A DNA stretch of 19,302 nucleotides. It comes from Gallionellaceae bacterium. GTDB lineage: Bacteria; Pseudomonadota; Gammaproteobacteria; Burkholderiales; Gallionellaceae. Location: NCBI GenBank assembly GCA_003151655.1, contig PLYB01000302.1, forward strand, positions 1-19,302. The letters are read 5' to 3'. A program made the position numbers and the translations under genes. Of this stretch, positions 1 through 6,608 are shown in pieces. Numbering within the stretch: the stretch's first letter is position 1; every line of letters begins with the position of its first letter. Under the pieces are notes generated by a model that ran no database searches, had not been told where the DNA came from, and saw nothing but the letters and a program-made list of their open reading frames with translations.

Positions 1-831
1 CTCGCCAAAAAGCTCAGCCGCTACGGCAGCTTCATCAGCTGCACCAACTATCCGGAGTGTAAGTACAAACGCAGCCTCAGCGGTGAAAGCCAGGACGATG
101 CCGCCGCGCGGGTAGAAATGGGCGTGCATCCCGATACGCAGCAAGCCGTATTGCTGCTGAAAGGCCCTTACGGTCACTATGTACAGCTCGGCGAAGTGGA
201 AGAGGGTGCCAAAACCAAACCCAAGCGCGTGTCTTGGCCCAAGGAAATGCCGCTCGATCAGGCCGATTTAGCCAGTGCGCTGAAGCTGTTATCGCTGCCG
301 CGCGACCTCGGCCTGCATCCGGAGACCAACAAAAAAGTCATCGTCAACATCGGCCGCTTCGGCCCGTATGTAGGTCATGACGGCAAATTCAAATCCATCC
401 CGCGTACCGACAGCATCTTCGACATCACGCTGGATCGCGCCTTAGAACTGCTGGCACAAGCGCGCGATGGCACCACCGTTTTGCGCACGCTGGGTGATCA
501 CCCGGAGGATAAAGCCAGCGTTGAGATATGCAGCGGCCGCTACGGTCCATATGCCCGTCACGGCAAGATTAACGCGACCCTGCCAAAAGATGTCTCGCCG
601 GACGACATTACGCTTGAAGAAGCACTGGAATTAATCGCCGCCAAAGCAGCGAAGGGCCCAACTGGAAAGCCCTCACGCAAACCTGCCGCCAAAGCGAAAA
701 CAGCAAAACCCAAGGCAAAGGCCAAAGCAACTACCGCTAAAACAAAAGTCGCAGCTACAGAAAAAGTAAGCAAACCAGCGGTCAAAAAGACGGTAAAGAA
801 AGTGACTAAAACAACCAAGAAAAATGCTTAA
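1..831 (+). CDS. topA: DNA topoisomerase I, C-terminal part (5' end outside window)
   Basis: The reading frame is open from the first base, so this is the 3' end of a longer gene; about 276 residues are visible. Topoisomerase I relaxes negatively supercoiled DNA through a tyrosine-linked single-strand break, but the catalytic core lies upstream of the window. Visible first is the second half of a C4 zinc ribbon (CTNYPEC, residues 14-20 of the fragment). Three Toprim C-terminal repeats follow, each with a G-x-[YF]-G-x-Y core: GPYGHYV, GRFGPYV and GRYGPYA. The last 55 or so residues are a Lys/Ala/Thr-rich, low-complexity tail resembling histone H1, probably disordered and DNA-binding. Codons here end mostly in G or C, unlike dnaN. 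The gene converges on the minus-strand gene ending at 1052. Confidence 0.95.
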   Translation, partial: LAKKLSRYGSFISCTNYPECKYKRSLSGESQDDAAARVEMGVHPDTQQAVLLLKGPYGHYVQLGEVEEGAKTKPKRVSWPKEMPLDQADLASALKLLSLPRDLGLHPETNKKVIVNIGRFGPYVGHDGKFKSIPRTDSIFDITLDRALELLAQARDGTTVLRTLGDHPEDKASVEICSGRYGPYARHGKINATLPKDVSPDDITLEEALELIAAKAAKGPTGKPSRKPAAKAKTAKPKAKAKATTAKTKVAATEKVSKPAVKKTVKKVTKTTKKNA

Positions 832-882
832 TTTTTAGGTTATCCCTAGTTTGTGGTTGATTTTAGATTTTTAGCAAACCGC

Positions 883-904
883 GTGGGCACAGAATCGTGC
901 CCAC
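883..904. repeat. Perfect 8-bp inverted repeat (hairpin) downstream of topA
   Basis: GTGGGCAC, a 6-nt loop (AGAATC), then GTGCCCAC. It lies between two convergent genes, 52 bases after the topA stop, so it may end transcription or stabilise a 3' end. There is no T-tract directly after it on either strand, so it is not a textbook intrinsic terminator. It could equally be one copy of a dispersed intergenic palindrome. The rest of the 832-1051 gap shows nothing else I can support. Confidence 0.5.
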
Positions 905-1051
905 ACTTCCTAGCTGCATTTGAGAATGATCCACAAATGCGCAAGGATCACCACAACCAACATCAAGGGGGATTCTCATCTCTGCCCGATAAAACTCAAG
1001 AATTACAAATCAAGTTAGCGAAATACCTAAACTTCCACAGAGCACGCTAGA

Positions 1052-1633
1052 CTACGGAGAAATGTGCACTACTGTCGACTTAGAAATAAAATCGCTATCG
1101 GGCTTGCCGTCTTTAACCTCGCCATTCGGGCTTTCCATCTCCGCTGTCACTTGAACTGTCGTATTTACTGGCAAGACAATAGAGTTCATATCGTCCAATT
1201 CTGCATTTGGGAGCAGCTCATATTCGCCAGCATCGGTGGCAAGAATATCAATCGTTTTAATCAAATTCGCTTTATCTTCATCTTCAGTAATAACTTCACC
1301 AGACTTGAGGGTCATGGGAATTTTTTGAATGCGGAGCTTGAATGAGTCTCCGTGTAATTTGGTAAGCAGAAACTTTGAATTTCGCGGATTTTTTGAAATT
1401 ACATGTATGACCAGCAGGCGTAAGTCATCATGATACTGAAGCACCTTTGTTTCAATTGTAAAGTTGTTTTGCCAATCGTTCGCGCCAGATTGCTGATAAA
1501 GGTAAAGCGCCCATCCGCCCCCGAACGCCATCGCAAAGAACGTCAATATTTTTAGTACCAGTTCAATTATTTCGAATGCAGTGCGCTTCTGCGGCGGCAC
1601 CACTTTAGGCTTTGGGGTGGTTCTTTCTACCAT
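1052..1633 (-). CDS. Hypothetical membrane-anchored protein
   Basis: A 193-residue protein that I do not recognise. Residues 1-18 are basic and proline-rich (KPK, PPQKR). Residues about 23-46 form one strongly hydrophobic segment with a glycine run (FGGGWALYLYQ). The remaining 145 residues are polar and alternate like a beta-rich domain, with no cysteines and no catalytic motif I can name. By the positive-inside rule the N-terminus is cytoplasmic and the C-terminal domain faces the periplasm. The start is supported by GGGAG about 6 bases before the ATG at 1633. It stands alone between topA, on which it converges, and the toxin-antitoxin pair. Function unknown; the gene call is likely real because of length, ribosome binding site and a coherent topology. 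Confidence 0.75.
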   Translation of the reverse strand: MVERTTPKPKVVPPQKRTAFEIIELVLKILTFFAMAFGGGWALYLYQQSGANDWQNNFTIETKVLQYHDDLRLLVIHVISKNPRNSKFLLTKLHGDSFKLRIQKIPMTLKSGEVITEDEDKANLIKTIDILATDAGEYELLPNAELDDMNSIVLPVNTTVQVTAEMESPNGEVKDGKPDSDFISKSTVVHISP

Positions 1634-2055
1634 GTCAACTCCCGCAAAATTTGGATATGCCCATAATATCGTAATTAACTAACGCAGCGCCTCGGCGTTT
1701 TCAACATGACACATGGGCAATGACTCGGGGGCTATTATTTTTAATGTCCTGAAGTTCTACAAACTTATAGCTGAAATTTGAGCACGATTTGTGCACTTTT
1801 CTCTTGCCGAAAAATGCCTCAATCCGCAATTCGTTAATTTTGGCCGTTTAGCCGCCTTTAGCTCGTTTTTCTATTTTCGCAACCCCGAGTCTGGGCGAGC
1901 CTGCATTAACTCGGCGGCGGCCTGTTTTGGAGGGTGTGGTCTGTATCCCTTGTTGCTACTGGGGTTGGTTGTTGTCCATATTGATTTTTGTATTTTTGCT
2001 CTCTTCTAGCGGGCATGGCATTTGCCACGCTGAATGATGAAACAAAAAACAAATC

Positions 2056-2066
2056 CCGCTACGCGG
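2056..2066 (-). terminator. Weak candidate terminator after the toxin-antitoxin pair
   Basis: Read on the minus strand, a 4-bp stem (CCGC, loop GTA, GCGG) lies about 26 bases after the antitoxin stop and is followed by a T-rich run containing TTTTTT. The stem is short, so this is only a candidate for ending the tumE-tumA transcript. Confidence 0.25.
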
Positions 2067-2083
2067 TTGACAGTCGGTTGACA
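2065..2083. repeat. Direct repeat GGTTGACA, 11-bp period
   Basis: Two exact copies of GGTTGACA, at 2065-2072 and 2076-2083, are separated by 3 bases, so they repeat about every helical turn. They sit just beyond the antitoxin stop codon. Each contains TTGACA, but no suitable -10 element follows on the plus strand. Role unknown: a protein binding site or chance. Confidence 0.5.
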
Positions 2084-2092
2084 CTGACTAAA

Positions 2093-2446
2093 TCAAGCAG
2101 CCTTCAAATACATGTCGATGTGCATGGATGAATAAGGGCAGATCACGCCACCGGCCTCTGTGCGCTCCAACATACCCAACTCAGCCAGGATAACCACGTC
2201 TTCATGCACGCGCTTAACATCGCGCTCAACTGCACGGGCTAGTTCCCGTACCGACAGTTCGCCCTTGCCTTGTGCGGCGCGAACAATATCCCAACGCTTC
2301 TCAGAAAGTTGCCCAAAGAAGTGACCCGGGCTTTCGAAATTAAGCACCTCGCCTTGGTATTCATCTGACTTGGCCGCTTTCGACATGGCACGTAAAGCAC
2401 CTTTCCAGTCGGAATGCAGGGTGATGGTGAGATAACGTTCTGTCAT
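2093..2446 (-). CDS. tumA: HTH DNA-binding antitoxin of a TumE-type toxin-antitoxin module
   Basis: A 117-residue protein with a winged helix-turn-helix in residues about 45-105 (SEKRWDIVRAAQ, then LSVRELARAVERDVKRVHEDV, then LGMLERTEAGGV), in the style of the MarR/ArsR-like regulators of COG4190. It sits directly after a TumE/DUF6516 toxin gene; its ATG overlaps the toxin's TGA by 4 bases (ATGA), so translation is probably coupled. It is predicted to neutralise the toxin and to repress the shared promoter. A strong ribosome binding site (AGGAGAA, 6 bases before the ATG) should make it better translated than the toxin. The family assignment rests on the HTH pattern and the partner; the symbol follows the TumE-TumA naming and is tentative. 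Confidence 0.75.
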   Translation of the reverse strand: MTERYLTITLHSDWKGALRAMSKAAKSDEYQGEVLNFESPGHFFGQLSEKRWDIVRAAQGKGELSVRELARAVERDVKRVHEDVVILAELGMLERTEAGGVICPYSSMHIDMYLKAA

Positions 2447-2727
2447 GTTGTTCTCCTGGTAGCGACCGCTGCAATAAAGTCCTCAATCAACTGGTCAGTC
2501 CCACTAAAGGTATAAGGCATCTCAACGCCATCAAGGTGGCAATGGTCACCCTTGCCGCGCTCATTATCAAAACCCACCAAGCGCACTCCGTCCACCACAT
2601 ATACCGCTCTGTACTTGTAGCCGTGATCAGTTGGAGGCACAGGGGAGGGCACCTTCCAAATCACCACTTCAAATATTGCGCCATCCGCTGTGATGTCTTT
2701 AAAACGAGTGATTAGTTTGGCTGGCAT
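2443..2727 (-). CDS. tumE: TumE-family (DUF6516) toxin
   Basis: A 94-residue protein, from the start I prefer, beginning MPAKLITRFKDI. Family hallmarks visible are GAIFEVVIWKVPSPVP, then HGYKYR, then the signature GFDNERGKGDHCH, and a C-terminal helix (LIEDFIAAV). These match DUF6516 proteins annotated as TumE toxins of type II modules; the molecular target is not evident from sequence. The open frame extends 17 codons upstream to an ATG at 2776-2778, but those residues are hydrophobic, lack a ribosome binding site and lie upstream of the predicted promoter's transcription start. The chosen ATG also has no ribosome binding site and lies about 7 bases after the -10 element, suggesting a leaderless message. 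The toxin gene comes first and the antitoxin second. Confidence 0.8.
   Translation of the reverse strand: MPAKLITRFKDITADGAIFEVVIWKVPSPVPPTDHGYKYRAVYVVDGVRLVGFDNERGKGDHCHLDGVEMPYTFSGTDQLIEDFIAAVATRRTT
2451..2457 (-). promoter_or_regulatory. Strong ribosome binding site of the antitoxin gene
   Basis: Minus-strand AGGAGAA lies inside the last codons of the toxin gene with 4 bases (CAAC) before the ATG. It is one of the best Shine-Dalgarno matches in the window and contrasts with the toxin start, which has none. Confidence 0.8.
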
Positions 2728-2776
2728 GTTGGCGATAATGCCAACAAAAAGAGACGTTGTCAATATGATAGCCAAC
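2728..2776. promoter_or_regulatory. Palindromic operator candidates over the toxin promoter
   Basis: A perfect inverted repeat, GTTGGC-GATAAT-GCCAAC (2728-2745), covers the -10 element and abuts the toxin ATG. A second, imperfect one, GTTGTC-N9-GCCAAC (2756-2776), covers the -35 element; its arms pair at 5 of 6 positions. The shared GTTGGC half-site suggests that one protein, most simply the HTH antitoxin alone or in complex with the toxin, binds both and blocks RNA polymerase. This is inference from position and symmetry. Confidence 0.55.
2735..2763 (-). promoter_or_regulatory. Promoter of the tumE-tumA operon
   Basis: On the minus strand: TTGACA (2758-2763, perfect -35), a 17-base spacer, then CATTAT (2735-2740, four of six matches to the -10 consensus). 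Transcription would begin about 7 bases later, at or within 2 bases of the toxin ATG at 2727, giving a leaderless mRNA. Confidence 0.65.
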
Positions 2777-2790
2777 ATCTACCGTCGACA

Positions 2791-2826
2791 ATAAAAATGG
2801 CCACGATTTGTCGCGGCCATTTTTAT
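2791..2826 (-). terminator. Intrinsic terminator of gyrB (symmetrical)
   Basis: A 12-bp perfect stem, ATAAAAATGGCC paired with GGCCATTTTTAT, encloses 12 bases that can form three more pairs (CGA with TCG). The flanking A and T tracts make it a good intrinsic terminator on either strand. It begins 24 bases beyond the gyrB stop, and insulates the toxin-antitoxin promoter just downstream from gyrB read-through. Confidence 0.85.
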
Positions 2827-2849
2827 TTCTGCTTCCGAATCCCTACAAA

Positions 2850-5279
2850 TTACACATCCAGATTTTTTACTCCGAGCGCATTCTTTTCAATAAAGGCGCG
2901 GCGTGGCTCAACCACTTCACCCATCAGAGTAGTAAATATTTCGTCGGCACCAATGGCATCTTCGATGCGCACGCGCAGTAAAATACGGTTCTTTACATCC
3001 ATCGTCGTTTCCCACAACTGTTCGGGATTCATCTCGCCCAGACCTTTGTAGCGCTGGATACTAACGCCGCGTTTCGCATCGTCCAGCAACCACTCTACGG
3101 CTTGTTTAAAACTACTCACTCCGCGCTTTTGTTCACCGCGCATAACATAAGCCGAGGAAGAAACCAGACCATTTAGAGCATCAGCGGTCTGGCGAATTTG
3201 TGCATAATCGCCGCCTTGCAAAAACTCTTTATTCAGATGGCTTACTGAATAATTGCCATGGAACACTTTTTCCAGACGTAAACGAAGTTCGCCGTTTTCA
3301 TCGTTTTCCATGACTGCTTTAATGACTCCGCCACAAGCACCTTCAAGAAGTTTCGCACTGGCTTGCGCTTTAGCTGGATCATCCAGCGATAGCTCAGGAA
3401 GAACCAATAATGCATGGCTGGCCTCGGGCGCAATAAAATGTGAAAGACGATCAATTACCGCTTCGGCAAGAAAATACTTCTTGGCTATCTCGCCCAAGGC
3501 TTCGCCCTGAATAGGTGTTGCGTTAAGCGCCGGATAAAAAGCCGCATTATTTAGCGCCGCGCCCAACATATAGTTTTTCAGCTCGTGCTCGTCCTTCAGA
3601 TAACGCTCATCCTTGCCTTGCTTGATTTTATACAACGGTGGCTGGGCGATATAAATATGGCCACGCTCAACCAGTTCTGGCATTTGGCGATAGAAGAAAG
3701 TGAGCAGCAGGGTGCGGATATGCGCGCCGTCCACATCCGCATCCGTCATGATAATAATGCGGTGGTAGCGCAACTTTTCCGCACTATATTCTTCCTTGCC
3801 GATACCCGTGCCCAGCACTGTAATTAGGGTAACGATTTCCTGCGAAGAAATAAGCTTTTCAAAACGGGCGCGTTCAACGTTAAGAATTTTACCCTTCAGC
3901 GGCAGGATCGCTTGAAACTTGCGATCACGGCCTTGCTTGGCTGAGCCACCCGCCGAGTCACCCTCGACCAGATACAGTTCTGAAAGTGCCGGATCTTTTT
4001 CCTGGCAATCTGCCAGTTTCCCCGGCAAGCCGATACCGTCCAAAATACCTTTGCGGCGGGTTAATTCTCTTGCTTTGCGTGCCGCATCACGGGCACGCGC
4101 TGCGTCAATAATCTTGTTGCAAATTATCTTGGCATCTATCGGGTTTTCCAATAAATAGTCGGTTAGCTTTTGCGTAACGATTTCCTGCACGGCAGGCTGA
4201 ACTTCACTCGAAACCAGCTTATCCTTGGTCTGGGAAGAAAACTTGGGCTCTGGAACTTTGACTGACAGCACGCAAGTTAAGCCTTCACGCATATCGTCGC
4301 CGGCGGTATCTACCTTGGCTTTTTTGGCCAACTCGTGTTCTTCAATATATTTATTGATGACTCGGGTCATTGCCATGCGCAGTCCGGTGAGGTGTGAGCC
4401 GCCATCGCGCTGGGGAATATTATTGGTAAAACACTGCACGACTTCCGAATAGCTGTCGTTCCATTGCATAGAGACATCAATTGAAACCGCATCTTTTTCG
4501 CCCTGCGCATGGAAAGGCTTGGGATGCAGCACAGTCTTGCTCTTGTTCATATACTCAACAAAACCTCGCACTCCGCCCGAGTGAGCGAAATTTTCGCTTT
4601 TACCGTTGCGCTGATCTACCAGTTCAATCTTGACGCCATTATTCAGAAACGACAATTCGCGAAGGCGCTTTGCCAGTATTTCATAGTGAAATTCAACCAA
4701 GCCAAATATTTCAACATCTGCCAAAAAGTGTACTTCTGTGCCGCGTTTATTACTCTCTCCTACAACTGGTACAGGGGAAACTTCTACGCCTTTTTCTATT
4801 ACTATTTGTCTATCTTTTACATCTCCACGAGCAAATGATAAACAGTATTTTTTTCCATCGCGATAGGTTGTTAGTTTCAGCCACTCCGACAGACCGTTAA
4901 CGCAACTAACACCAACACCGTGAAGTCCGCCGGATACTTTATAGCTGTTTTGATTAAACTTGCCGCCTGCATGCAATACCGTCAAAACAATCTCAGCTGC
5001 GGAACGCTTTGGTTCATGCTTATCGTCGAACTTAATTCCCACTGGAATGCCACGACCGTTATCCGCTACGGATATTGAGTTGTCTGCATGAATGATCACC
5101 TTGATGTCATCACAATGTCCCGCCAGCGCCTCATCAATCGCGTTATCGACAACTTCAAACACCATGTGGTGCAAGCCGGTGCCATCCGATGTGTCGCCAA
5201 TATACATACCCGGACGCTTGCGAACAGCCTCCAGCCCCTCGAGTTGTTGGATGCTTGATTCGTCGTAGTTTTCACTCAT
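2850..5279 (-). CDS. gyrB: DNA gyrase subunit B
   Basis: A full-length 809-residue GyrB. With GyrA it introduces negative supercoils using ATP. The GHKL ATPase domain shows the catalytic Glu42 and Asn46 (EVVDNAIDE), the DNGRGIP loop at 73-79 and the GLHGVG loop at 118-123. The transducer domain follows. The Toprim domain carries EGDSAGG from residue 439 and DADVDGAH at 513-520. Roughly residues 570-735 are the extra domain typical of Gram-negative GyrB. QRYKGLGEMNPEQLW closes the conserved C-terminal part. The start (MSENYDESSIQQLEGLEAVRKRPGMYIG) matches the family; the ribosome binding site is weak. It is the third gene of dnaA-dnaN-gyrB, starting 33 bases after the dnaN stop, with a parS-like site in its leader. 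Confidence 0.98.
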   Translation of the reverse strand: MSENYDESSIQQLEGLEAVRKRPGMYIGDTSDGTGLHHMVFEVVDNAIDEALAGHCDDIKVIIHADNSISVADNGRGIPVGIKFDDKHEPKRSAAEIVLTVLHAGGKFNQNSYKVSGGLHGVGVSCVNGLSEWLKLTTYRDGKKYCLSFARGDVKDRQIVIEKGVEVSPVPVVGESNKRGTEVHFLADVEIFGLVEFHYEILAKRLRELSFLNNGVKIELVDQRNGKSENFAHSGGVRGFVEYMNKSKTVLHPKPFHAQGEKDAVSIDVSMQWNDSYSEVVQCFTNNIPQRDGGSHLTGLRMAMTRVINKYIEEHELAKKAKVDTAGDDMREGLTCVLSVKVPEPKFSSQTKDKLVSSEVQPAVQEIVTQKLTDYLLENPIDAKIICNKIIDAARARDAARKARELTRRKGILDGIGLPGKLADCQEKDPALSELYLVEGDSAGGSAKQGRDRKFQAILPLKGKILNVERARFEKLISSQEIVTLITVLGTGIGKEEYSAEKLRYHRIIIMTDADVDGAHIRTLLLTFFYRQMPELVERGHIYIAQPPLYKIKQGKDERYLKDEHELKNYMLGAALNNAAFYPALNATPIQGEALGEIAKKYFLAEAVIDRLSHFIAPEASHALLVLPELSLDDPAKAQASAKLLEGACGGVIKAVMENDENGELRLRLEKVFHGNYSVSHLNKEFLQGGDYAQIRQTADALNGLVSSSAYVMRGEQKRGVSSFKQAVEWLLDDAKRGVSIQRYKGLGEMNPEQLWETTMDVKNRILLRVRIEDAIGADEIFTTLMGEVVEPRRAFIEKNALGVKNLDV

Positions 5280-5294
5280 TGGATATTTTCTTTC

Positions 5295-5310
5295 TGTTTC
5301 ACGTGGAACA
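5295..5310. promoter_or_regulatory. parS centromere-like site (variant) between dnaN and gyrB
   Basis: The 16-mer TGTTTCACGTGGAACA differs from the fully palindromic ParB target TGTTTCACGTGAAACA at one position. The other strand reads TGTTCCACGTGAAACA, a form accepted in the Bacillus consensus. It begins in the intergenic gap, 15 bases upstream of the gyrB ATG and 2 bases beyond the dnaN stop. The cognate ParB is encoded at 15186-16055. Confidence 0.9.
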
Positions 5311-5312
5311 AT

Positions 5313-6416
5313 TTATATGCGCATTGGCATAACAACATACTTATATTCATTCTCGCCAATAACAGTTATTAAAATACTACTATTAGGATCGCCAAATGAA
5401 AATGTCACATTTTGTGCGGGTGTGTTATTTAATCCATCCAGCAGATAATTAACATTAAATCCTATATCTAATGCCGGGCCATGGTAATCATTCTCGATTT
5501 CTTCCTGAGCTTCTTCTTGCTCACTATTGCTGCTAATAATCCGCAATGTTTTCTCTGTCAGCACGAAGCGCACGCCGCGAAATTTTTCATTTGAAAGAAT
5601 TGCGGCTCGCTGCAAAGCTTGAAGTATGGTTACCCGATCTAACACCAAGTGATTTGTGTAACTTGGGATTACACGCTCGTAATCAGGAAACTTGCCATCA
5701 ATGATCTTTGACGTGAGCACAATATTGGCAAAAGTAAACCTTACTTGCTTCTCGGCAAGTTCGATATTTATTAAATCGTCTGTATCAACTAGTAGCTTGG
5801 AAAGTTCATTAACTGTTTTTCTTGATAAAATTACTTCATATTTATCATATGAACTATCCAGTTTAGAACTAACGAAAGCTAGCCGATGCCCATCCGTGGC
5901 AATAAGTCTAATCTGATCACCATCAATTAGCATCAATACGCCATTCAAATAATACCGTATATCCTGCTGTGCCATAGCATACTGAACCAACCCTAACAGT
6001 TTTTTAAGTAAGCCTTGTTTGATGTTTATTTTTGTTGTAGTTCCAATCTGATCCGAAATGACCGGGAAATCTTTCGCCGGTAGCGTTTGTAAACTAAAGC
6101 GACTTTTGTTTGCTTTAATTAATATTTTATTTTCTTGCAGTTCCAATGAAACACTACTTTTTTCAGGCAAAACCCGGAGTATCTCCTGAAACTTTTTTGC
6201 TGAAACAGTAACGCTTCCTATTTCTGAATCAATCTCAAGCTGAAGTTGAGTCGCAATTTGTATTTCCAAATCAGTTGCTACAAATTTAATCCCTGACTTG
6301 CTTTTCTCTATCAGCACATTAGATAGGATTGGCAGTGGCTGTTTTCGCTCAACTATGCCAACAACAGTTTGCAACGGTTTTAACAGTTCATCTTTATCTA
6401 TCTTCTCAATAAACAT
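5313..6416 (-). CDS. dnaN: DNA polymerase III beta subunit (sliding clamp)
   Basis: A 367-residue sliding clamp, the normal length for the family. Two copies form a ring that tethers DNA polymerase III to the template. The three clamp folds can be followed: residues about 1-120, with an N-terminus like other clamps (MFIEKIDKDELLKPL, then the conserved LPILSNVLIE); 129-245, with YYLNGVLMLIDGDQIRLIATDGHRLA; and 246-367, ending in the family-typical VVMPMRI. The start is supported by AAGGA 8 bases before the ATG (plus-strand 6425-6429). The gene is strikingly AT-rich, with A/T third positions, compared with topA. It is transcribed behind dnaA, from which it is separated by a 192-base spacer rich in DnaA-box-like sites. 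Confidence 0.98.
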   Translation of the reverse strand: MFIEKIDKDELLKPLQTVVGIVERKQPLPILSNVLIEKSKSGIKFVATDLEIQIATQLQLEIDSEIGSVTVSAKKFQEILRVLPEKSSVSLELQENKILIKANKSRFSLQTLPAKDFPVISDQIGTTTKINIKQGLLKKLLGLVQYAMAQQDIRYYLNGVLMLIDGDQIRLIATDGHRLAFVSSKLDSSYDKYEVILSRKTVNELSKLLVDTDDLINIELAEKQVRFTFANIVLTSKIIDGKFPDYERVIPSYTNHLVLDRVTILQALQRAAILSNEKFRGVRFVLTEKTLRIISSNSEQEEAQEEIENDYHGPALDIGFNVNYLLDGLNNTPAQNVTFSFGDPNSSILITVIGENEYKYVVMPMRI

Positions 6417-6608
6417 TTTATATATCCTTAATAACTATAAATAACGGTGTTTAATATTGGGTATAACTTTTATCTATTCTTTAAAACAAAGAGTTATTAT
6501 GTTTTTTACACGTTGATAAATTCATTTAAAGCTGTTGATAACTTGAGTATTAAATTATCTAAATGCGCATTCTCTTGAGTTATCAACATAACGTTTGCTA
6601 ATTATCTC
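6417..6608. other. AT-rich dnaA-dnaN spacer, candidate replication origin (oriC)
   Basis: The spacer is very AT-rich, especially 6420-6510. It contains four sequences close to the DnaA box TTATNCACA: TTATCAACA at 6580-6588 (plus), TTATCAACA at 6533-6541 (minus), TTATCAACG at 6511-6519 (minus) and TTATACCCA at 6458-6466 (minus). The match is one or two changes away in each case. Clustered boxes next to an AT-rich tract beside dnaA are how bacterial origins look, but no box is perfect here, so the origin could instead lie in the dnaA-rpmH gap or span both. Confidence 0.55.
6533..6588. repeat. Imperfect 15-bp inverted repeat carrying two opposed DnaA-box-like sites
   Basis: The left arm (6533-6547) and right arm (6574-6588) pair at 13 of 15 positions around a 26-base AT-rich centre. 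Each arm carries TTATCAACA, one base from the DnaA box, pointing inward or outward as mirror images. It is probably part of the origin or of DnaA autoregulation. Confidence 0.65.

Larger units (their letters stand above)
1634..2092. other. Gene-poor intergenic stretch, 459 bases
   Basis: I see no convincing gene here. A GTG-started open frame at 1791-2009 (72 codons, plus strand) has no ribosome binding site and a Leu/Val/Phe-rich end. It could be a decayed fragment, but I recognise no family. Small hairpins are present: GCAC-N5-GTGC at 1782-1794 and TGGCA-TT-TGCCA at 2016-2027. On the minus strand the right end is the 3' flank of the antitoxin gene and the left end is the leader of the 193-residue membrane protein gene. 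Confidence 0.4.

Noticed and set aside
853..1050. 65-codon open frame after topA
   Set aside because: GTG start without a ribosome binding site; it runs through the 883-904 hairpin and has no recognisable domain.
2067..2095. Plus-strand promoters built on the two TTGACA motifs
   Set aside because: No acceptable -10 element occurs 16-18 bases downstream of either, and no plus-strand gene follows.
2728..2778. Longer toxin start at the ATG at 2776-2778
   Set aside because: It adds 17 hydrophobic residues not typical of the family, has no ribosome binding site, and lies upstream of the predicted transcription start.
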